Source: Plutella xylostella
Taxonomy: Eukaryota > Arthropoda > Insecta > Lepidoptera > Plutellidae
NCBI RefSeq assembly: GCF_932276165.1
Contig: NC_064008.1
Coordinates: forward strand, 4,593,001 to 4,657,000
DNA length: 64,000 bases
Direction of reading: 5' to 3'
Each line of letters opens with the position of its first letter. Position 1 is the first letter of the stretch. The position numbers and the translations under genes are program-made. This document shows positions 53,601 through 62,600 of the stretch, piece after piece. The notes under the pieces were generated by a model. It was given only the letters and a program-made list of their open reading frames with translations, was not told the origin of the DNA and did not search any database.

Positions 53601-56600
53601 TATCTGTACAAACTGTACACCCCGCTGGAAGGCTTCGAGGAGAACGGGCTGGTGTTCAAGAATATCTACGGGCCGGGGTTGGATACGGAGCTGTCGGTGC
53701 GCCTGTCTACGCATAAGGTACGTTGACCTGATCACTGATAAGTTTCACTCTGTATTTACAGGATCATTTGTAAAGGTTGAATGACCTGAAAGCTACTGAT
53801 GCTGCATAACTTATCGTGATCAATGAAGTCAGAACAAAGTGTATGAATTTCTAGAGTTATCGTAAAAATATTAACTCCCATTATTAAATGTAAAACATAA
53901 CTATACCTACTTATTTAACATTTTACGTAAAATATTCGTTGGTGTGCACGCAAAAAAATCTTTGTGAAAATTGAACCCCGTGACGTTTATTTAAGTAACA
54001 GTTTCATGTAGCCCACAGAAAGAAGGCAACTTTTCAATATTAATTTACACATTTCCTCCTTATTCCACAGTTCGGCATAGCAATCCTCCTTGTCGACTCC
54101 GGTAAAGGCCTCATAGACGTGATAAACGACAAGTTCCACCAAGAGCAGACGAGCTACGACGTGCTCATTGAGGACTTCGACACCGCCGCCGCCGTCACTA
54201 TAGACACGCTGTACTACCCCACCGTCACGGCTTCAGCTCATCTTATCAAGGTAGCGTGGGACACCCCTCATTACTGTAGTATTTCTATTCTTTAGCATTG
54301 ACCAATATGGCCGTCGTCACCGCATGAACGAATGGAAAGAGATGATTCTGACCACCCTTGTCGCAATAGACGAATAGCGGTCGAGCGGCATAGCGCGGAC
54401 CAATGGCGTCGCGCGGTTTCACACATTCCATGTCAATGCCGCACCTATATACATACCTTTTTTTAACGTTTATTTATTGACCAGAGTATAACTTACAAAA
54501 TTACATATATTATATACTCCCAAACTGCAGTTCAGTTTAGCGGGAGACAAAGACTCGCATTTATATAAGGTAAGTTACATACCTAAATCCTTTCTTCTTT
54601 CGTATACAAATGATCACAAATCACTTTCAATAATGTAATTTTCATGTTTACAGTATGTTGGGGCCAATGAAGAGGACATATTGCAAGTGAACGCAACTCT
54701 CAATCTGCCAGAGAAAACTCCTATCGTATTGACTGATATATTCGTATTGGAGGTAAGGTTCTACAATGTGTAAGATGTATCGTACCTTAATTACGCAAAC
54801 TCACTAAAAAGCTCAGAATTAATTTAGTTTAAATACCATATTTTACTACCGTGTATTACTTCAAACGCTTGTCCATCTACCATCTGTGATTCTGTATTGA
54901 ATAATGAATAGTTCTATTCTAACCATACATAGGGCAGAGTAAGTTCAAATATTTCATTGTTTTGATGTCATGTGTGCATGATGGTCATATATTGCCCAGG
55001 GCCTTAAAAAGTGTTAATAGAGGCCAAAATATAGGTGTTGTCAATATTTACACACAATAGTATGCGCCTAATTAACTATTAATATTATTTTCTTCCAGCA
55101 ATACACAGTAATGAGGAACACCCTTCACCTAGTGACTCCGTTCCAAGCGGTCAAAGAGCTCAAGTCTGTATACACGGTTGACGTCATATTGGGAGAGAAG
55201 TTCAACATTACGTGTGTCGCTCTACTGTCTAATGGCACTTATTGGCATGAGGTAAGGTTCAGTTTTGTTAAATAATTTGTATAGATAAAAAACCCGTTTC
55301 AGAATTTACAACTAAATTCCTGTAAAACTTTATGTCATCCAGCAATACATCATTATGAATATTTAGAATAATATATTTTATTCATCAGTTGGTGATTATT
55401 TGATTGTTGCAATGTATCTCCCGTGTATATAGATATATTAATGGTGTTATTCTATCTCGCCTTAATTGTAGGTTTCTATAGTAATCCTTCTTACTCCCAC
55501 TCATAAAACTGCACATTTTCATATTCTTTCTTTATTACAGTTAAATGTCATGCGTCGATATTTCATAACTTTAAAACTTCTGCATACGTTTTAGTCATGA
55601 TAAAACCATTTCACCCCCACAGATATCCTACAAAGTATACTACGAATACGAGACCGGTGAGGACGACGCATACCAATCCTACCTCTCGTCGCTCGCCATA
55701 GTGACGCCTCTGCCCATGCTACCTGCCCTCGACTGTACCGTGAGCGTGAGGCTTGAAGACTCGCTGTGGAAGATGGCGGCGGATATTGAGATGCCTTCCT
55801 TCACTGTGCAGGCGAAGGGAAGACTTGAGGTAATAATAACAATAATATGTGAGGACATCTTACACACAGCCATCGGACCCCGAAGTAGGCAGAGTTGTGT
55901 AGTTGGAGCGATAGATGGCGCTAGTTGTGATAGTGCTGGGTATTGACGATAGATGGCGTTGTTCTTAGTTTTATGTTTTAGTTGGATTTAGAATAGAATA
56001 GAATATATCTTTATTGAACACCACAAATTAAAATATAAAAAAAAGAGAACTTATAAACTAGGAACAATGAACAATAGGCGACCTTATCGCTTAGAGCGAT
56101 CTCTTACAGGTAACCTTAAACAAAAAGAAATAAAAGTAAAGAAAATTTGAGGGCGGTGTACATACTACCTAACTACTTACATTATAGCTAAATAAACCAT
56201 ACATACTATAGCTACATAAATACTAACATAAGTTACATATTCTAACTAATATACCTACATACCATTATTTACATCGCGCGTTAGGCTTTATTTGCGTTAC
56301 GCGTTAGATAAACAACCGTAATACTTCGAGATGCCTTCATCTTCTCTAAAGGCGAAGCGCCGTTTTGAGGTGTGTAGTATAGTAACTATAGTGGTATAAT
56401 TAGTGACACATACAGTATCTAAAGCTGCCTACAGTGCCACTGCCCATGCCGCCCTCGACTGTACCGTAAGCGTGCGGCTTGAGGACTCGCTGTGGAAGAT
56501 GGCGGCGGATATCGAGATGCCTTCCTTCACTGTGCAGGCGAAGGGAAGACTCGAGGTAATCTTAATAATATGTGAGGATAACTTACACACGGCCGTCCGA

Positions 56601-59600
56601 CCACAAACTAGGCAGAGCTGCGAAGTTGGAGCGATAGATGGCACTAGTTTAGATAGTGCTGGGAAATGACGGTAGATGGCGTTGTTTATAGTTTTTGTTC
56701 AATTCGTACTTCTTCACGTTCGTTCATTTAAAATATACTACCAATCCGGAATTTAGTATTTAAGACACTACTAAAACGACACAACCATAGCGTTCTTTAA
56801 ATTAACAGCCGTAAGACATCGAGATGTCTTCACTATACAAGCGATGGGCTGACTAGAGGTGCGTATAGTAACTACAGTGGTATAATTAGTGCCACATACA
56901 GTATCTAGAGTGGCCTCCAGTGTCACTGTCTATGCCGCCCTCGACTGTACCGTGAGCGAGCGGCTTGAGGACTCGGTGTGGAAGATGGCGGCGGATATCG
57001 AGATGCCTTCCTTCACTGTGCTAGCGAAGGGAAGGCTTGAGGTGCGTAGTTGGAGCGATAGATGGCGCTACTCGAGAGAGTAGTGCTTGGGAGTGACGGT
57101 AGATGGCGTTGTTTATAGTTTTTGTTGGATTTTACAACGCGCGCTCGGCTTTATTCACGTTCGTTCATTTAAAACCCACTAACAATCCGGCATTTACTAA
57201 GAAACGTAGTAGGTAACTATAGTGGTATCATTAGTATCATTAGTGACACATACAGTAAATAGAGCGGCCTACAGTGTCACTGCCCATGCTACCCGCCCTC
57301 GACTGTACCGTGAGCGTGAGGCTTGAAGACTCGCTGTGGAAGATGGCGGCGGATATCGAGATGCCTTCCTTCACTGTGCAGGCGAAGGGAAGACTCGAGG
57401 TAATAACAGTAATATGTAGGGATAACTTAGACACGAGCATCCGACCACAAACTAGGCAGAAGTGCGTAGTTGGAGCGATAGATGGCGCTAATTGTGATAG
57501 TGCTGGGTATTACGATAGATGGCGCTGTTTATAGTTTTTGTTGGATTTTACATCGTGCGTTCGGCTTTCACAAACACACTATACCAATCCGGCATTTAGT
57601 ACGACACTACCATAGCCTTTGTTAAATAAAAAGCCGTAAGACATCGCGATGCCTTCCTTCACTGTGCAGGCGAAGGGAAGGCTCGAGGTGCGTAGTTGCA
57701 GCAACAGATGGCGCTAGTTTAGATTGTGCCGGGAAATGACGGTAGATGGCGTTGTTATTAGTTGGATTCTACATCGCGTATATTAAAGTTCTTTACGGGT
57801 GTAGCCAGGCAATGGATCCCAAATTACTTAGAGTTCATTACGGTATACTGGTTTTACTTGTACTTGTTGTAGTGACAAAATTCCATCCGCTATGCTAATG
57901 CATATAGAGCCCATCGATAATACTCTTGCAATCTGAGTGACAGAAACAATCATTACATTTTGCTATGGAGGAGACTAAAACAAATCTAACCAGACCCACT
58001 CACAACACAAATTTTCCAATTTACACCCTAAACTAGCACCTAATAAAGCTCAATTCCCGTCAACAGTTGGACGACCCGTTCGTGGAAACTTCTGGAAGCA
58101 TCAACCTGACATCAGCCGTGTTGGACGACTATTTCATCAAGATGCAGTTCAAGAAAGACTTCTCCGAGATCGAGAACACTATCGGGGGTGGCCTGCAAGT
58201 GTTGCAGGGCGATCAGAATAATTATGTGAGTGATATACGTTTGTGTGTGTCTGTGTGACAGTGCCTGTCTCACATTCAAGGGTGGTTCTTGCTTTTAGAT
58301 GTATTTAAACATGTTTCGCCGTGTAATGGTTTTGGAATGATGACACATGTACCTACTCATGCAAAATCTATATAGTCATGCATTCTTCACGATGTTTTCC
58401 TTTGAGGAATTCAGTTTGTATTTGACAAAAAATAATGTTTTAAGAAGCATCGATAATTTATCCCTTGAATTAATTTAACACACGACCTCTCATAAAGAAA
58501 TAGGCGTTACGCTACGCCACCACAGCTCTAATCAAGCATTTTTCTTCCCATAAAGTATTCACACTAAAGCCTATATTTGCCCAACAGATGTTCGCAGATG
58601 TCCTCTGGCGCCCAACACCCAAACACGTAAAGTTCAAGGCAAAAGCGGCCTTATTCCCAGTTCTACCTCCTTCAGACATATCCATAATATACTCAGACGA
58701 CACAGCCGATGGGCTAAGGACTATAACTACGGATCTGAACCTTGGCAATGAGAGTTATTATTCGATGAAAGCTGATCAGAGACCTAGCTCTGTCTCGCTT
58801 GCACTTAGCACTCCGCATAAGGGATTCAGGTTAGTTGGATTTTCTATTTATTTTAGTTATATCGGGCACAGATAAAGAAACCAATATGGAAATGGCATTC
58901 GAACTATAATACTCCTTTTTGCTCGCACTTGTGTAACGGCCGCCATTTTTATACTTAGGCGACCGAATGGCGTAGTGGTTAGTGACCCTGACTACTGAGC
59001 CGAAGGTCCCGTGTTCGATTCCCGGCTGGGCAGATATTTGTTTAAAGACAGATATTTGTACTCGGGTCTTGGGTGTTGATATTTATATTTAGTATCTATC
59101 TATCTATGTATTTGTGTAGATATATCAGCTGTCCGACACCCATAACACAGGTTCTGCCTAGCTTGGGGTCGGATGGCCGTGTGTGAGATGTCCCCACATA
59201 TTATTATTATATATTATACTGTTTCTTTATCTGCGCTCGTTAAACCTCTCGTTATACTCATTATATATGCTCGTTATACAATGGAATCTTAAATTCAGGC
59301 AGAATTAAGAAATAAGAAAAAAATAGTTAGAATAGGTGGCCTAAGATGCCTATAAAATCATACATACTTTGAGAATATAGGTACCCATCAAATAATGTTT
59401 CAAGAAGATAATACTAACCTATTTCGATCTTAATAGAAAGCACACCTTTACGTGAAAAGACCAGGAAGCATCGTTATAACTGTTATATTAAATGTTATTT
59501 ATGATATCCCAGGGCCGTGAAAATACTGGGTGAATTCGAAGAAGAAGACATCAGAGGGTCATTCGTATCCGACACCGTCGAGTATGGCATCACTGGGAAA

Positions 59601-62600
59601 CGACTCAGCAAGGAACCGCTTGAGGTAATGATATTACTAATACTATATGGTGTTGCAAAAAGGGTATACCAAGCCGAAAGGGGGTGAAACCCCAAAACTC
59701 AGAGACCAAAAGTTGTTCAAAATAATCCCATGAGTCAACCCTTTCGGCTTAGTATACCCTTTTTGCGAACACCCTGCATATTAGACACGGATAGATGGGT
59801 TGATTGTGGAATTTGTTTGGTAAGGCCTATGTCCGCCAGTGGATGATTAAGTACAGGCTCTATTTATTGGGTTCCGTATATCTCAGCAGAAATCCTAATA
59901 TTTATTTCGGTGTTAAGTTAATCCTAATCTTTTATCTTATAAGGAGCATGTATTGTATTGCATTATTTCCAGTAAAAATATAATTCTTCAAACAAATATC
60001 TGCCCCGACCGGCAATTGAACTCTATCGTCTCTTGGCAACAATCATCGATACTAAACCCTCGTGCAAATATTTACCAACCTATCAGTTTTCTATCAACAT
60101 TCCTAAAACACCATTTCTTTATTCCAGCTATCCCTAACCCTAGTCCCTAAAGGGCAAGGCGAGCCTATCACGATTAGGGTCAAGTCCACCACTGTGGACC
60201 ACAAATACAGTCTGTCGGCGCACTTCGTCGGACCGCAGACGTTCACCCTACACACTAATGCAGAGTTTGAGGACAGCTTCACTGATCTGTCGCTTAAGGT
60301 TAGTAGATTAGTAGTGTTTATTTATAAAATATGTATAATATACTTACAAGGTAGAAAAGGGCAGATCAATTTCGGACACAAATAAACTAGCATAGCAACA
60401 AGCGTAATAATGAAAATAAAGTTTTTTGTATAAAATCATAAAGTAAACTTTATGATAAAGAAATACTTTATGATATGCATATAAAAATGGCGTGTAGTAT
60501 CATTATACTGTCTCGTTGTTATCGTGCATGATTTGCATATTGTTTCTTTATTCAATTTTCCAACATTGGACCACCAACTCAGTATTTTGGTTTTGAGAAA
60601 GTGGTACAGTGAGCCGATCATTCTTAACAACTTTTGTACTAAGATTTTTGGAAATCCGCCAAAAAAGAAGCATTTTTCACCCCTTTCGTCTTACTATACC
60701 TTTTTACCCCTTTCGGCTTCCTATGCCCTTTTTAACCGACTTCAAAAAAAGGAGGAGATTCTCAATTCGTCGGGATATTATTATTTTTTTTTTATGTATG
60801 TTCACCGATTACTCCGCCGTTTATGAACCTATTTTGAAAATTATTTTTTTGTTGTATTGGGTTGAGCTCCCAGGTGGTCCCATTTTTTTTCAGGATTTTA
60901 TCTTACCCCTAAGGGTGGGTAAAGGGGTAAAAACAGGGTATGAATTTCCATTTTGGACACATATTAACCGATTCTAATGAAATTAAGAACGTAAATATAG
61001 TTCTTATAACAAAAAAATATGATGGTGACCTTGAGCTGATCTGATGATGGAAACGGAGGGCAGTCAAGGGAACTCCTCAACGGTATATAGCAACTACCTC
61101 GTGTTTAGGCTTGAATGATTCGTATTGATTAGTAGGACTTTTTGGTATCATTTGCATCTTACTTTTGTTTATAATTATGCAAATAAACTAAAAACTATAA
61201 AATAAAATAATAATCAAAAAAATAAAAAACCGACTTCAAAAAACTAAACTTTTGAAGTCGTTTTTTTTTTATTATTATTATTGCAACACCCTGTATAATA
61301 CATATTTCTGTTTCACACAAAACTGCATCCACAGGTAGACATGCCAGAAGGCAAGAACCAAGACATCTTCTTCAAGGCTCGAGTGGATTCCTTGAAGGGG
61401 CTCCGTCGCGCGGTCTCCGTGCAGGCGGCCACGCCGCTCAAGAGGCTCAGCCGACTCAAGGGGGACACTAGCTTTGAGTTAGTATTGCATATAAGTACAT
61501 ACCTGCATAGACATAACATAACATTTGTTTGGTAGTAAAATAGAACAATTTTACCGGTTGTAAACATAATGTAATTATTCTGTTGGAACATAAAATGAAT
61601 TCTTCAATCTTGTCTTTAGAATCGACCTTATTTATCTAGCACATACAATAGAAAATATAGGAATGTTAAAAGATCTATTTCAGGCCACTATTAGGTAGGT
61701 ATGTCATTCAGTTCCTTGTATTTTCTGTACAATGAACACAACTGATATAACCTCTATGTATCCCCAGTGCAAAACTTATGAAATATCCAGATAAAAAAAT
61801 AAATAAAACTTTTTTTTTATTTGTTTACAGATTCGGTCCAAAGACTGGTTTTCTCCTGTGCAACTTCGACTTGCCTGACATGAAGGGAAATGGCGATCTC
61901 AAGTGGAGCTTCGTCCTTGGAGATTTGTTCATAAAGGTCTGTTCACAAAAATCATAATACTCGTATGTACATACCTACATACTTACCTTTTACATGTGTG
62001 AAAGAAATAGGCTTACAATTTTAATTAGTTTATGGGGGTATTGGTAGTAATACAGTAGAATCCCTCTAATGTTTAGAGTAGAGCAGGTCCTCAAGTATTT
62101 TTAATGTATGACATTATGTGTTATGGAGGTATGGAACTATCAAGACGGTTTGAGACATAATGAGAATAAATTTTGTAGACAGGAAGAAAATATATAGGTA
62201 TACCTTTTCTTCTTAAAACATAAAGCCCTTTATTATAAAAACGAAGACTAAAGATAGTATTGGTTTAGAACCGCTTTTAGTGCAGAGCTTTCATTAAAAT
62301 CAGTAGTTTAACACATATAAGGGGGAAACAATTTCATTAAAAAAACCCTTTACCCCACAGGCAATAGGGCACCAAGACGTCCAAGAGACCGTCCGTAGCG
62401 TGGACCTGGACATCTACTTCGGCAACGGAACTGACTCCGAAGGGCTGGAGAAGAGCGACGCCGGGTTTAGGATGGACCTGGATAATGTTTGGCAGTAAGT
62501 TGTATACAGCATGGTGTGGAATGTGGTTGTCGGACGTAGAAATGGGAGTAAATGAGGGAATATTAGCATAATTTTTCAATCAGTGTATTTATTTAAGATA

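Noticed and set aside
58963..59036. tRNA-like sequence with A and B boxes (also at 37585-37656, 17985-18056 and 26953-27030)
   Set aside because: No pairing acceptor stem and each continues into a conserved non-tRNA body, so these are SINE heads rather than tRNA genes.
60609..60977. 122-codon ORF in apolpp intron 44
   Set aside because: Consists of common lepidopteran repeat sequence (ccgacttcaaaaaa family) with T-rich runs; no domain recognised.
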